A program made the position numbers and the translations under genes. The notes beneath the pieces are model-generated. The model was not told the DNA's origin and searched no databases. It saw only the letters and a list, made by a program, of their open reading frames with translations. Source: Ketobacter sp. MCCC 1A13808 (GTDB lineage: Bacteria; Pseudomonadota; Gammaproteobacteria; Pseudomonadales; Ketobacteraceae). From it: a stretch of DNA of 64,000 nt. The stretch lies in the NCBI RefSeq assembly GCF_009746715.1, contig NZ_VRKW01000001.1, positions 186,001-250,000 of the forward strand. The letters run 5' to 3'. Below are positions 9,479 to 18,255 of this stretch, one piece after another. Position 1 is the first letter of the stretch; the number at the start of each line of letters is the position of its first letter.

Positions 9479-10219
9479 TCACATATACATACCACCATTA
9501 ACAGGAATTGTTGCCCCTGTTATGTAACCAGATTCTTCACCTGCGAGGAAGCTGATAGCAGCAGCGATTTCTTCCGGTTGACCCAACCGTCCGGCCGGAA
9601 TCTGCCCCAACAAGGCTTCTTTTTGAGCATCAGGGAGTTCTTTCGTCATGTCGGTGTCAATAAAGCCCGGTGCAACTGCATTCACGGTGATATTACGCGA
9701 TCCGATTTCCCTCGCTAACGAACGGGTAAACCCTTCCAAACCGGCCTTTGCAGCGCTGTAATTCGCCTGCCCTGCGTTACCCATCAACCCCACCACCGAA
9801 CTGACGTTGATGATACGCCCCCACTTGGCTTTGGTCATTCCCCGCAGGCAGGCCTTACTCATCCTGAATACAGAGGTCAGATTGGTATCAATTACCTGTC
9901 CCCATTCGTCTTCTTTCATCCGCAACATAATATTGTCTCGAGTGATGCCGGCATTATTAACCAGCACCAAAGGCGCACCGAACTCATCTTGAATAGCCGA
10001 CAGCACAGAGTCAATACTGCTGACATCGGTTACATTCAGGCAATATCCGCGCCCCTTACCACCCGCTTTCTTGATATAGTCAGTGATCTTTTCTGCACCT
10101 GACTCCGTAGTGGCCGTTCCCAGCACAATTGCGCCCTGCGATATCAGGGATTCAGCAATGGCTTTTCCTATACCGCGGCTGGCACCGGTTACTAATGCCA
10201 CTTTGTCTTGTAAAGACAT
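9479..10219 (-). CDS. fabG: 3-oxoacyl-ACP reductase
   Basis: 246 residues, short-chain dehydrogenase. It reduces 3-ketoacyl-ACP with NADPH. The cofactor motif is TGASRGIG (11-18) and NNAG is at 88-91. The catalytic residues are S140, Y154 and K158 (YSAAK). The C-terminus SGYITGATIPVNGGMYM is typical of FabG. Its place between fabD and acpP makes the assignment firm among SDR enzymes. Confidence 0.97.
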   Translation of the reverse strand: MSLQDKVALVTGASRGIGKAIAESLISQGAIVLGTATTESGAEKITDYIKKAGGKGRGYCLNVTDVSSIDSVLSAIQDEFGAPLVLVNNAGITRDNIMLRMKEDEWGQVIDTNLTSVFRMSKACLRGMTKAKWGRIINVSSVVGLMGNAGQANYSAAKAGLEGFTRSLAREIGSRNITVNAVAPGFIDTDMTKELPDAQKEALLGQIPAGRLGQPEEIAAAISFLAGEESGYITGATIPVNGGMYM

Positions 10220-10319
10220 TCCGCTCTCCTTTACTAATGAATTTTATGTGTTTTGTTATTATTCAGACTTGCAGGGCCGAAGGCACAGGGTAATTCTGCA
10301 AGCTGAATTTTTATTGATT

Positions 10320-11261
10320 CTAGGCGTTCAACTGCGCCAAAGTGCTTTCAAATCCGCTTTGATCCTGCAGAGTAGACACCTTTAATTGACGGGAGATCCG
10401 CTTATTCATACCACAAAGCACCTTACCCGGGCCACACTCAACCGTGTGCGTAACACCACTGCCTACCATATTGTTTACTGATGCAACCCAAAGAACCGGG
10501 CTGTAAAGCTGTGTTGCCAGCTTTTGCCTGATCAGATCGGGATCCAACTCGATGGCAGCATCCACGTTATTAATCACCGGAATGACCGGCGCTTTAATCT
10601 CGGTATCTCTCAAGCGCGCAGACAAATCTTCACTCGCAGCCTTCATTAAATCAGAGTGGCACGGCACGCTCACTGCCAGCGGCATGGCTTTCTTGGCACC
10701 CGCCTGCTTAGCCAGATCAATGGCTCGATCAACCGCCTCCGCATGCCCAGCTATCACGACTTGCCCCGGCGCGTTAAAATTCACAGCCTGCACTACCTGC
10801 CCTTGAGCTGCCTCTGCACAAACAGCGATAGCCTTTTCATCTTCCAGGCCTATCAGTGCTGCCATTTTTCCTTGGCCATGCGGGCAAGCGTCCCGCATCA
10901 GCTCGCCACGGCGCTTGACCAAACGGACGCCCTGCTCCAGCGAAATAGATTCTGCGCACACATAAGCACTGTACTCACCGAGACTATGACCTGCCATTAC
11001 TGCCGGGCGAATTGCCGATGCCTGACACCAGGCCCGCCACGCCGCCACACCCGAAACGAACATGATCGGTTGAGTGATCTCAGTTTGCGCTAACTCGGTG
11101 TCCGGACCATTTTGGATTAAAGCCCACATATCTCGGCCAAACGCGTCGGAAGCCTCATCAAAGGTTTCTTTTACAACGGGGTGCGTATCGTTCAGATCCG
11201 ACATCATGCCTACGGATTGGGAGCCCTGACCGGGGAAGACAAATGCGAGTTGTTGGTTCAT
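10320..11261 (-). CDS. fabD: Malonyl-CoA:ACP transacylase
   Basis: 313 residues. It loads malonyl units onto ACP. Seen: FPGQGSQ (9-15), the nucleophile S93 in GHSLGEYSA, and the histidine in SVPCHSDLM. Length matches E. coli FabD (309). It is followed by fabG after a 100-base gap. Confidence 0.97.
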   Translation of the reverse strand: MNQQLAFVFPGQGSQSVGMMSDLNDTHPVVKETFDEASDAFGRDMWALIQNGPDTELAQTEITQPIMFVSGVAAWRAWCQASAIRPAVMAGHSLGEYSAYVCAESISLEQGVRLVKRRGELMRDACPHGQGKMAALIGLEDEKAIAVCAEAAQGQVVQAVNFNAPGQVVIAGHAEAVDRAIDLAKQAGAKKAMPLAVSVPCHSDLMKAASEDLSARLRDTEIKAPVIPVINNVDAAIELDPDLIRQKLATQLYSPVLWVASVNNMVGSGVTHTVECGPGKVLCGMNKRISRQLKVSTLQDQSGFESTLAQLNA

Positions 11262-11346
11262 TGGAATCCTAAATTGAAAAGATTTTGGCTATGATAACTG
11301 GCCTAACCGCTGTCTGCTCACCTCAAAAGTAACAAAATTTAGCGCG

Positions 11347-12336
11347 TCAGCTAATTAGACTTTCAATCTTGGCGGGCAAGTTTTTATCCACATAATTACG
11401 AGCTGCCAATATCGCCTGACAGAACTCCTGCTTATCGGCGTCACCATGACTTTTCACCACTACGCCCTGCAAACCGACCAACACTGCGCCATTGTAGGCA
11501 CTGGGATTAATCCGTTCCTCAACTCGCAGCCAGAATGGCACAAACAAAACACTCAAAATTCTGCTCCACCAACTGCGGGCAAACTCACGCTTGGTTTCCG
11601 CCATAATAAACCTGGCCAGACCTTCGATCGTTTTCAACGCCACATTGCCTACAAAGCCATCACAAACCACAACATCGGCCTTATTTCTGAATAAATCCGA
11701 GCCTTCCACAAAACCGACATAATTCAGGCTATCATCGGCGCGGAACAGCTCGCTGGCCGCGCGCACCTGGTCATTACCCTTTACTTCCTCGGTTCCGATA
11801 TTAAGCAATGCAACCTTAGGGTGATGTCGGCCATCCATCACCTGGGCAACTGCCTGCCCCATTATTGCGAACTGGTAAAGCTGCTCAGAATCGCTTCCCA
11901 CATTCGCCCCCAGGTCCAAAATAAAAGTATGCCCGCCATCCTCTCGGGGAAGCGCAGATATAATAGCGGGGCGATCTATGGATTCTGAAGTTTTGAGGAT
12001 AAACCGGCTTAATGCCATTAAAGCACCGGTATTACCGCCACTGACACAACCGTCTGCCCGCCCTTCTTTAACGGCCTGCAGCATGAGCGCCATGGAGGAT
12101 TTTTTCTTGGAACGAAGTGCCACTGAAGGTGCATCGTCCATCTTTACCGCTTGCTCAGAGTGACAGACCACCAACCGGTCGTGACTGTGGCCACCCAACA
12201 AAGCTGCGATAGCAGGTTCGTCACCAAACAACAAAACCCGCAAATCCTGTTGCCATCTAAGGGCATCCAGAACTGCGGGTACAGTTATCTGGGGACCAAT
12301 ATCCCCACCCATTGCGTCAACCGCAAGGGTCACCAT
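11347..12336 (-). CDS. plsX: Phosphate acyltransferase PlsX
   Basis: 329 residues. PlsX makes acyl-phosphate from acyl-ACP for phospholipid synthesis. Seen: VTLAVDAMGGDIGP at the N-terminus, DDAPSVALRSKKKSSM, SGGNTGALM, LDLGANVGSDSEQLYQFA, LLNIGTEEVKGND and VVCDGFVGNVALK, all typical. It sits 14 bases downstream of rpmF and upstream of fabD, the classical rpmF-plsX-fab operon. Confidence 0.97.
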   Translation of the reverse strand: MVTLAVDAMGGDIGPQITVPAVLDALRWQQDLRVLLFGDEPAIAALLGGHSHDRLVVCHSEQAVKMDDAPSVALRSKKKSSMALMLQAVKEGRADGCVSGGNTGALMALSRFILKTSESIDRPAIISALPREDGGHTFILDLGANVGSDSEQLYQFAIMGQAVAQVMDGRHHPKVALLNIGTEEVKGNDQVRAASELFRADDSLNYVGFVEGSDLFRNKADVVVCDGFVGNVALKTIEGLARFIMAETKREFARSWWSRILSVLFVPFWLRVEERINPSAYNGAVLVGLQGVVVKSHGDADKQEFCQAILAARNYVDKNLPAKIESLIS

Positions 12337-12350
12337 AATCAGCTAGCTAT

Positions 12351-12533
12351 TTATTCGTCGTCTTTGCTGGCGATAACCTGACGGCCACGGTAAAACCCGT
12401 CAGGGGTTACGTGGTGGCGACGATGAACTTCACCTGTGGTTACGTCTTCTGACAAAGTCGAACCAGGCAAACTATCGTGTGAACGACGCATGCCGCGCTT
12501 GGATCGGGTTTTACGGTTCTGTTGAACTGCCAT
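12351..12533 (-). CDS. rpmF: 50S ribosomal protein L32
   Basis: 60 residues, beginning [20 protein letters not shown], the L32 signature. The cysteine pairs found in some L32 proteins are absent, so this is the zinc-free type. It is co-located with yceD upstream and plsX downstream, as in most gammaproteobacteria. Confidence 0.97.
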   Translation of the reverse strand: MAVQQNRKTRSKRGMRRSHDSLPGSTLSEDVTTGEVHRRHHVTPDGFYRGRQVIASKDDE

Positions 12534-12565
12534 TTGTATGTGCTCCTGACTACCGATACACGTAA

Positions 12566-13090
12566 TTAATCGGAATTTTTAACGTTCCCTTTCAGCTGTT
12601 CTAATACAGCGAACGGGTTGGGTTTCTCGCTTGCTTCAGCTTCGCCACCATCACTTCCTTCGTATGGGAAAGGCTTACACTTTTCGTGATAAGCGACTAT
12701 CGGCAACGCCAAAATCAATTCTTGTTCGAGCAGGCTGGCCAGGGGGATTTCCTCCTCTTCCAGCATAAAGGGCTCAAGATCACCCGGCATCTGATTTACC
12801 TGCTCTTCAGTTTGGGCAACCCCTAAAGCAACCTTAATATCAATTTCCACTTCAACCGGCTCAAGGCAACGCTGACAAACCAATTGCAACGCCGCTTTCG
12901 CCGTGCCATGGATTTCAGGTCGGGCACCGTTCATATGAAGTGCAAGATCGGCCTCCACTCTACCATCGTCAGTCGCGCAATCAGCCACCAGCGCTGTCAG
13001 CTGTTTCAAAGGCATATAACCAACTAACTTACCTTCTTTACGGGCAAGTTTTACGGGTTTTATTGTCGTGGGCAGTGGGTGCTCAAACAT
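12566..13090 (-). CDS. yceD: YceD/DUF177 family protein (23S rRNA accumulation protein)
   Basis: 174 residues. The family is linked to 23S rRNA accumulation and is nearly always encoded before rpmF, as here (32-base gap). Seen: [22 protein letters not shown] with the conserved CxxC, an acidic loop ([15 protein letters not shown]), then [21 protein letters not shown]. It is the first gene of the minus-strand fab/rpmF transcript; the promoter should lie in 13091-13290, shared with the divergent Maf gene. Confidence 0.93.
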   Translation of the reverse strand: MFEHPLPTTIKPVKLARKEGKLVGYMPLKQLTALVADCATDDGRVEADLALHMNGARPEIHGTAKAALQLVCQRCLEPVEVEIDIKVALGVAQTEEQVNQMPGDLEPFMLEEEEIPLASLLEQELILALPIVAYHEKCKPFPYEGSDGGEAEASEKPNPFAVLEQLKGNVKNSD

Positions 13091-13290
13091 AAGCGCGCAA
13101 TTCTATTGTCCAGTTATAAATCTGTCAAAGGCTTTGACCGGATTTTTTCGGCTGGATGTGGCTTATTTGCTATGAGATCATGGGATTTCACGCGCTCAGC
13201 ACCTAGTATCTTTAGGTTTTGAAGTCGAATTCATTAATTGCCTGGAATCACGAATATTTTTGCAAAACCAGGCACGGTACGGAGTCATCC

Positions 13291-13869
13291 GTGAAGCAAA
13301 TTGTGTTGGGGTCCAGTTCCCCTTTCAGAAAAGAACTGTTGGGTAAAATTCTGAGTCATTTCGAAACTTGTTCACCCGACATAGACGAAACGCCTCGCGC
13401 CGATGAATCCCCTTCAAACCTGGTAAAACGCCTGGCGCTTGAAAAAGCACAAGCAGTTGCAACCAGCTATAAAAACGCCCTTATTATCACCAGCGATCAA
13501 GTCTCCGTAATAGACGGTGAAATAAACGGAAAGCCGGGCAATTACGACAATGCATTTCGCCAATTAAAACGTTGCAGTGGAAACACCGTCACATTTTTAA
13601 CCAGTTTATGTCTCTATGATGCTCCTACAGCAACATATCAGTTAGAGGTCGAACCCTTTTGCGTTCACTTTCGCGACTTGAATGACGGGCAAATTGATCG
13701 TTATTTAAGAAAAGAGTCACCTTTTAATTGCGCCGGAAGCTTTAAATCAGAAACTTTAGGCATAGCACTCTTCAACAAGTTGGAAGGTAACGATCCTAAC
13801 GCGTTGATTGGATTACCCCTAATAAAATTAGTCACAATGCTCGGTAAACAGGGTGTACAAATTCCGTAA
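13291..13869 (+). CDS. yceF: Maf/YceF nucleoside triphosphate pyrophosphatase
   Basis: 192 residues from GTG at 13291, chosen because GGAG lies 7 bases upstream (13281-13284) and the protein then begins VKQIVLGSSSPFRKELLGKI like E. coli YceF; the frame extends further upstream to 13219 without similarity. The Maf-1/YceF group hydrolyses modified nucleotides such as 7-methyl-GTP. Motifs: SSSPFR (8-13), DETPRADESP, the general-base aspartate in SDQ (68-70), GKP, and the C-terminal CAGSFKSETLGIALF and DPNALIGLPL typical of YceF. It is divergent from yceD. Confidence 0.93.
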   Translation: MKQIVLGSSSPFRKELLGKILSHFETCSPDIDETPRADESPSNLVKRLALEKAQAVATSYKNALIITSDQVSVIDGEINGKPGNYDNAFRQLKRCSGNTVTFLTSLCLYDAPTATYQLEVEPFCVHFRDLNDGQIDRYLRKESPFNCAGSFKSETLGIALFNKLEGNDPNALIGLPLIKLVTMLGKQGVQIP

Positions 13870-13935
13870 TTTTTTTTGCTAATTTCTAAACAAAGTTCGT
13901 CGGGCGTCTACACTTATATTGTTAGGTGCTACGGA

Positions 13936-13959
13936 GTGTTCGCGCAGTCAGTCGAACAC
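13936..13959. promoter_or_regulatory. Inverted repeat, candidate TetR operator
   Basis: GTGTTCG (13936-13942) and CGAACAC (13953-13959) are perfect 7-bp arms with a 10-base spacer, ending 24 bases before the ATG of the TetR gene at 13984. Size and position fit autoregulation by a TetR dimer, but binding is inferred only. Confidence 0.4.
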
Positions 13960-13983
13960 CTGTGTAACGAGGCGAAAAAACAG

Positions 13984-14622
13984 ATGGCCGATGAATTTCA
14001 AATTACTAAACCAAGACGCAGAAACACCAAAGAAAAGATCATAGACGAAGCGGAAGCGCTTGCTGCTTTACATGGTATTGAGCATTTAAAGCTACAGGAC
14101 GTTGCAGATAAGATCGGAATTAAACTTCCATCTGTCTATGCGCACTTTAGCGGCCGAGAAGACATCCTCGCAGCCATGGGTGCACGAATCAGTAAAGGGA
14201 TGGGGCAACTTTATATTGCCCGACCGGGTGAATCTGCAATCGAAACCCTTAAGCGGGGTGCGCAGGATATGTTGAAGTTCCTGGGTGAGCATCCGGCGTA
14301 TTTCCGATTGATGCTGCGAGATCATTCAGTACCGCTTGGATACGACCCACTGAATCACCGCGCAGCAGTGAATCAGAACGTCAGTTTGCCCAGTGAAATC
14401 CAGGACATGCATTCCCGCCTGCAGCATTTAATTGATCGGTGCAGCGGGGAGAACAGCAAAATTCAGGCAGTCGATTTTGCAGCCTGCATACACGGGTTTC
14501 TTTTGATGAGATTGAGCTGGTTGCCGACACGCAACGACGACCAGGGACGTGTCTATATTGAGTATCAGCCACTTCAGAGCACAATCGATACCATTATCAA
14601 CCGGCTGATAAGCTGCTCCTGA
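13984..14622 (+). CDS. TetR/AcrR family transcriptional regulator
   Basis: 212 residues from ATG 13984. The frame is open to 13876, but the leading 36 codons have no family similarity and contain the inverted repeat described just upstream. The N-terminal helix-turn-helix is clear: TKEKIIDEAEALAALHGIEH, then LQDVADKIGIKLPSVYAHFSGREDILAAM. The C-terminal part has ligand-domain character (FRLMLRDHSVPLGYDPLNHRA) with no recognised effector. It is an extra gene relative to the Pseudomonas maf/sppA order. Target unknown. Confidence 0.85.
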   Translation: MADEFQITKPRRRNTKEKIIDEAEALAALHGIEHLKLQDVADKIGIKLPSVYAHFSGREDILAAMGARISKGMGQLYIARPGESAIETLKRGAQDMLKFLGEHPAYFRLMLRDHSVPLGYDPLNHRAAVNQNVSLPSEIQDMHSRLQHLIDRCSGENSKIQAVDFAACIHGFLLMRLSWLPTRNDDQGRVYIEYQPLQSTIDTIINRLISCS

Positions 14623-14650
14623 AGCGGATTTTCGGAAAACTACGATAATA

Positions 14651-14680
14651 CAGCCCGGCTATAAGTCCGGGCTGTTTTTT
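14651..14680 (+). terminator. Rho-independent terminator after the TetR gene
   Basis: CAGCCCGG (14651-14658) pairs with CCGGGCTG (14667-14674), followed by TTTTTT (14675-14680). It lies 28 bases after the TetR stop and just before the convergent sppA stop. The opposite strand has only a weak U tract. Confidence 0.85.
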
Positions 14681-14688
14681 GCTTGGCG

Positions 14689-15693
14689 TTATTTCAATTG
14701 AATGGTACCAATCCCCAAAGTCGCCATAACGCGATCTGCCATGGATACCCCCAAACGGCCAGTCAAAGCCTCAAGCGGACTGACCCGCGGAGTATAATTC
14801 ACGATTTTCTCTTCGCCGATCACTTCACGCGCCACCTGCCCAGGACTTGCCAGGCCGTCGACCAGACCTAAATCCAGCGCCTGACGGCCCGACCAGAATA
14901 ATCCGGAAAACACAATATCATCATCTTTAATCCGATCACCCCGCCCGGCTTTCACTGCGTCGATAAACTGATTGTGCACATCACCCAGGATGGTGGAGAA
15001 AAACGCTTTCTGCTCCTCGTCTACGGGTTGGAACGGATCCAGCATTGCCTTGTTGGCTCCCGCATTAAACACCCGACGCTCAACACCCAACTTATCGATG
15101 GCCTCGACAAATCCGAAGCCATCACTGATTACTCCAATTGAACCCACTAAACTCGCGGGGTCTGCGTAGATTTCGTCAGCAGAGGCTGCAATATAATACG
15201 CTCCCGATGCGCCGATATCGGTTATGACTGCGTATACTTTTTTATCAGGATATTCGTGCCTTAGCCGCTGCACTTCCCGATAGACTAATCCGGATTGCAC
15301 CGGGCTGCCCCCCGGGCTGTTGACGCGGATAATGACGCCTCTGCTATTTTCTGCCTCGAAGGCATCCCGAATCCCCTTGACCAGGCGGTCAGCACTGGCT
15401 TCACTATCGGCCATAATCGGCCCACTCAAATCCACCAGCGCTACATGAGGTGAACTCTCGGACGGTGCATCGCCACTCCACATTCCCGGGTTGAACACCA
15501 TCAATGCAACGAACAAATAACCAAACATCAAAAATTTAAAAAAGATGCCCCAGCGCCGGGCTTTTCTCTGCTCGTCCTGGGAGGACATCACCATTTTCTC
15601 TATCAGCTTCCATTCTTTACTGGTCCGCGGCCGATTGAAACGATTCCGGTCATTTTGCTGATACTCGTTGGTTTTACTGTCGTCTTCGCTCAT
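14689..15693 (-). CDS. sppA: Signal peptide peptidase SppA (short, 36K type)
   Basis: 334 residues, a membrane-anchored serine/lysine protease that degrades cleaved signal peptides. The first 48 residues are cytosolic and charged; a membrane helix spans about 50-68. The nucleophile is S163 in DIGASGAYYIA and the general base is K215 in GANKAMLDPF. The 52-residue spacing equals that of B. subtilis SppA. VNSPGGS (124-130) forms the oxyanion strand. It is followed upstream by a HAD gene and rluC, an arrangement also seen in Pseudomonas. Confidence 0.94.
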   Translation of the reverse strand: MSEDDSKTNEYQQNDRNRFNRPRTSKEWKLIEKMVMSSQDEQRKARRWGIFFKFLMFGYLFVALMVFNPGMWSGDAPSESSPHVALVDLSGPIMADSEASADRLVKGIRDAFEAENSRGVIIRVNSPGGSPVQSGLVYREVQRLRHEYPDKKVYAVITDIGASGAYYIAASADEIYADPASLVGSIGVISDGFGFVEAIDKLGVERRVFNAGANKAMLDPFQPVDEEQKAFFSTILGDVHNQFIDAVKAGRGDRIKDDDIVFSGLFWSGRQALDLGLVDGLASPGQVAREVIGEEKIVNYTPRVSPLEALTGRLGVSMADRVMATLGIGTIQLK

Positions 15694-15702
15694 CTATCCT
15701 TC

Positions 15703-16362
15703 CTATGCAATATCATCATGCAACCAGGCTGATAATTCCTCTACGCGGTCAACACAGACCTTGGGATTATGGCGCCGGAGTCGTGTTATATCATGCGCGC
15801 CCCAGGTCACGCCAACCGCATCCACTTTTGCCCTGGCGGCCATTTCGAGATCGTATTCGGTATCACCTACCATTACCGCCTGAGCGGGGCTCAAATTATG
15901 CAATTGTAATATTTCCAGTAACATATCGGGCTCCGGTTTAGACCGGGTCTCGTCAGCACATCGTGAGCTGTGAAACAGCGCGCCGACGTCATGGGCACCG
16001 AACACTCTGCTTAGGCCTTTTCGACTTTTACCGGTAGCCACACTGAGCAATCGACCCTGTTGCGACAAACTGCGCAGCATTTGAGGAATTCCCGCGAAGA
16101 AAGGGCTCGGTGCTGCCTCGGCCTTGATATAGTGGAAAGAATAACGCTGCCGCATCAGCTCGACCTTTTCATCTGACAACGATGGATGCAGTTGGCGGAT
16201 AGCAATTCCCAACGCCAGACCGACAATATTTTCAATGGCCGGAGCAGACGCCGGAATGATATTTAAATCCTGGGCGGCTGCCTGCATGCATTGGACTATA
16301 CGGGACAGGGAATCCATGAGTGTGCCATCCCAGTCAAAAATGATTAGTTGATACCTGAACAT
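15703..16362 (-). CDS. HAD-family phosphatase (phosphoglycolate phosphatase-like)
   Basis: 219 residues. HAD motif I is FDWDGTLMDS, with nucleophile D10 and acid D12. Motif II is SVATGKSRKGL, and the motif III/IV region is KPEPDMLLEIL and MVGDTEYDLEMAARA. The cap domain is of the alpha-helical type. The family includes Gph and related small phosphatases; the substrate cannot be read from sequence. The gene lies 11 bases after rluC and 9 bases before sppA, so all three are probably one operon. Confidence 0.88.
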   Translation of the reverse strand: MFRYQLIIFDWDGTLMDSLSRIVQCMQAAAQDLNIIPASAPAIENIVGLALGIAIRQLHPSLSDEKVELMRQRYSFHYIKAEAAPSPFFAGIPQMLRSLSQQGRLLSVATGKSRKGLSRVFGAHDVGALFHSSRCADETRSKPEPDMLLEILQLHNLSPAQAVMVGDTEYDLEMAARAKVDAVGVTWGAHDITRLRRHNPKVCVDRVEELSAWLHDDIA

Positions 16363-16373
16363 CGCTACTACGC

Positions 16374-17318
16374 CTACAATCGCTCTAAAAATGCTTTCAG
16401 TTCATCCGGTAGCGGCGCTTTAAACCGCTGCTTTTGACCCTGTACGTCTACCAACTGAAGCACAGAAGCATGCAGAAACAACCGCTGAAGCCCTTTTTCT
16501 GCAAAATAGTCACCCTGCTCCCTGTGTAAGTATTTGTCATCACCGGCAATGGCGTGCCCACCGTGCTGGGCATGCACTCGGATCTGATGAGTACGGCCGG
16601 TAACCGGCTTGGCCTCCACCAGGGTTGCGTTGTCATACAGTTCGAGTTGCCGGAACAACGTCAGTGAAGGCTTGCCATCGGCTGACACTCTCACCACACG
16701 CTCACCGGACGGTAAGTGGAACTTACGCAGCGGGGCATCGATACGGTGCTGAAGCCCATTCCAACGCCCCCACAACAAGGCGGTGTAGCTCTTTTCCATG
16801 CGATTTTCGCGTAAATCGTCATGCAGTTTTTTCAGTACACTGCGCTTTTTTGCAATCATCAAGCAACCTGAGGTATCACGGTCTAAACGATGCACCAGCT
16901 CCAGGTAACGCTGTTGAGGTCGCATCAGACGCAAAGCTTCAATTACGCCCAGACTAACACCACTACCACCGTGCACAGCAATGCCGGAAGGCTTGTTAAT
17001 AACGATCAGGCCATCGTCTTCATGCACGATGGACGCTTCCAGCCGTTTTTTCAGTGGGTCGCCAACAAACAAGTTCTTATCTGCTTCAGGCCGCACCCTT
17101 ACCGGCGGCACCCTGACGTTATCGCCTATTTTCAACTTGTATTCAGGCTTTACACGGCCTTTGTTTACGCGCACCTCCCCCTTCCGGATGATCCGGTAAA
17201 TGACTGATTTCGGGACACCTTTCAGTCTCGACATCAGGAAATTATCAATCCGCTGATCAAGGTTGTCTTCCGTTACTGTAACTACGACGACCGCTGTGGA
17301 ACTTTCAGTGCTGTTCAT
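16374..17318 (-). CDS. rluC: 23S rRNA pseudouridine synthase RluC
   Basis: 314 residues. RluC modifies U955, U2504 and U2580 (E. coli numbering) of 23S rRNA. An S4 RNA-binding domain occupies about 20-85 (DQRIDNFLMSRLKGVPKSVI, RKGEVRVNKGR). The RluA-type catalytic domain has HRLDRDTSG (143-151) with D146 as catalytic aspartate, and GRTHQIRVH downstream. It is divergent from rne across a long leader, the same neighbourhood as in E. coli and Pseudomonas. Confidence 0.95.
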   Translation of the reverse strand: MNSTESSTAVVVVTVTEDNLDQRIDNFLMSRLKGVPKSVIYRIIRKGEVRVNKGRVKPEYKLKIGDNVRVPPVRVRPEADKNLFVGDPLKKRLEASIVHEDDGLIVINKPSGIAVHGGSGVSLGVIEALRLMRPQQRYLELVHRLDRDTSGCLMIAKKRSVLKKLHDDLRENRMEKSYTALLWGRWNGLQHRIDAPLRKFHLPSGERVVRVSADGKPSLTLFRQLELYDNATLVEAKPVTGRTHQIRVHAQHGGHAIAGDDKYLHREQGDYFAEKGLQRLFLHASVLQLVDVQGQKQRFKAPLPDELKAFLERL

Positions 17319-18255
17319 GAAAAATCAAGGACTTATTGCTATCTATTTGATGAGGTTAACAATTCCTGCTATATTGGACGTTGGCCAAAAAAGAAGCTTA
17401 GATGAGCTAGCAGGGACTGCGTCAGATGGTAGCTCCATCCCGCGCAACACCTTCGCTAATTGCCCCTACCCGAATCAAATCAGGTGGCCAATTGAGCGAA
17501 GGGCCGCATATTCTAACCAGAATAGCGACAATAACCCAATCCTCATATGATCTTTCTTCGTAGGGCCGGGAAGCCGGTTGATCCGGTCTCCATACGGCAT
17601 TCTGCAGCGGATGTGAGTGAACGCATCGGTTAGTATCATGTTACCCCATGAACGATGATGCTACTTAGCCATCCGCTAAAGCCGTGTTTAGGACGCCATT
17701 GGTATGCTGAAAGCCAATAGTGAATTGCAATAAATTTTGTAATTTTAATCGTTATAAATAGGTACGTTGCCATTTCAAAACGAGCAACGTGAACGTTAAA
17801 CATGCGTTTAACACAATTTCAGAACAGATTATTTGTCAGACTTGATTACAACGCCCGACAGTCCATCGCACACAGATTTAACACAGTGCGATCAAAGCTA
17901 GGGCATCATAGTTTGATCAGGGTGTAAATAAGACACCCAGCACAAAAAAATGCAGCAGTAAACCGGCAAAGCAATTGGATTTTATACCCATAGGCCCACA
18001 TCGAGTTTTAACGATTCGGCCATGGCGTCAGGGCTTGTAAAGCCCGCGACCGAAAGCAGAAATAAATGCGTATGGCGAATCTATTATACCAGCGCATTTC
18101 TCGCATTCAGCCAAGGGGAAACCATTTCAAAAGCGATGTTCACGGCGTTGTCATAATCAACCGCCATGATTGTTGGTTACCCGCCCGCATTTCAATATGT
18201 GTTCATACTCTTTCTTGTTTGTGTTTTGCGCTTTGATTGCTGGATTTAAACCTGC
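17319..18255. other. Long intergenic region between rluC and rne
   Basis: 937 bases without a convincing gene. The rluC side holds two hairpins: GATGG/CCATC (17425-17439), and CTTCGCTAATTG (17451-17462) with CAATTGAGCGAAG (17489-17501), the latter with one bulge. An AT-rich stretch at about 17720-17760 is the likeliest place for the rne promoter. Downstream of it come ACGTTGC/GCAACGT (17764-17789) and the leader hairpins listed separately. The shape fits a long rne 5' UTR. Confidence 0.7.
17890..18054 (+). promoter_or_regulatory. Hairpin-rich rne 5' leader, candidate autoregulatory element
   Basis: Three consecutive stems are visible: GATCAAA (17890-17896) with TTTGATC (17912-17918), extendable across CTA/TAG; GGGTGT (17920-17925) with ACACCC (17933-17938); and GGGCTT (18031-18036) with AAGCCC (18040-18045), enclosed by TTCGG (18015-18019) and CCGAA (18050-18054). 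E. coli rne has a 361-base leader with three hairpins through which RNase E cleaves its own mRNA. The analogy is inferred from position and form, not from sequence identity. Confidence 0.5.

Noticed and set aside
17263-17550. A 95-codon frame across the rluC start and its leader
   Set aside because: It begins inside rluC on the opposite strand and crosses the hairpins; no family signal.
17920-17938. GGGTGT/ACACCC hairpin as a terminator
   Set aside because: No U tract follows on the plus strand, and on the minus strand the U tract is on the wrong side; treated as a leader hairpin instead.
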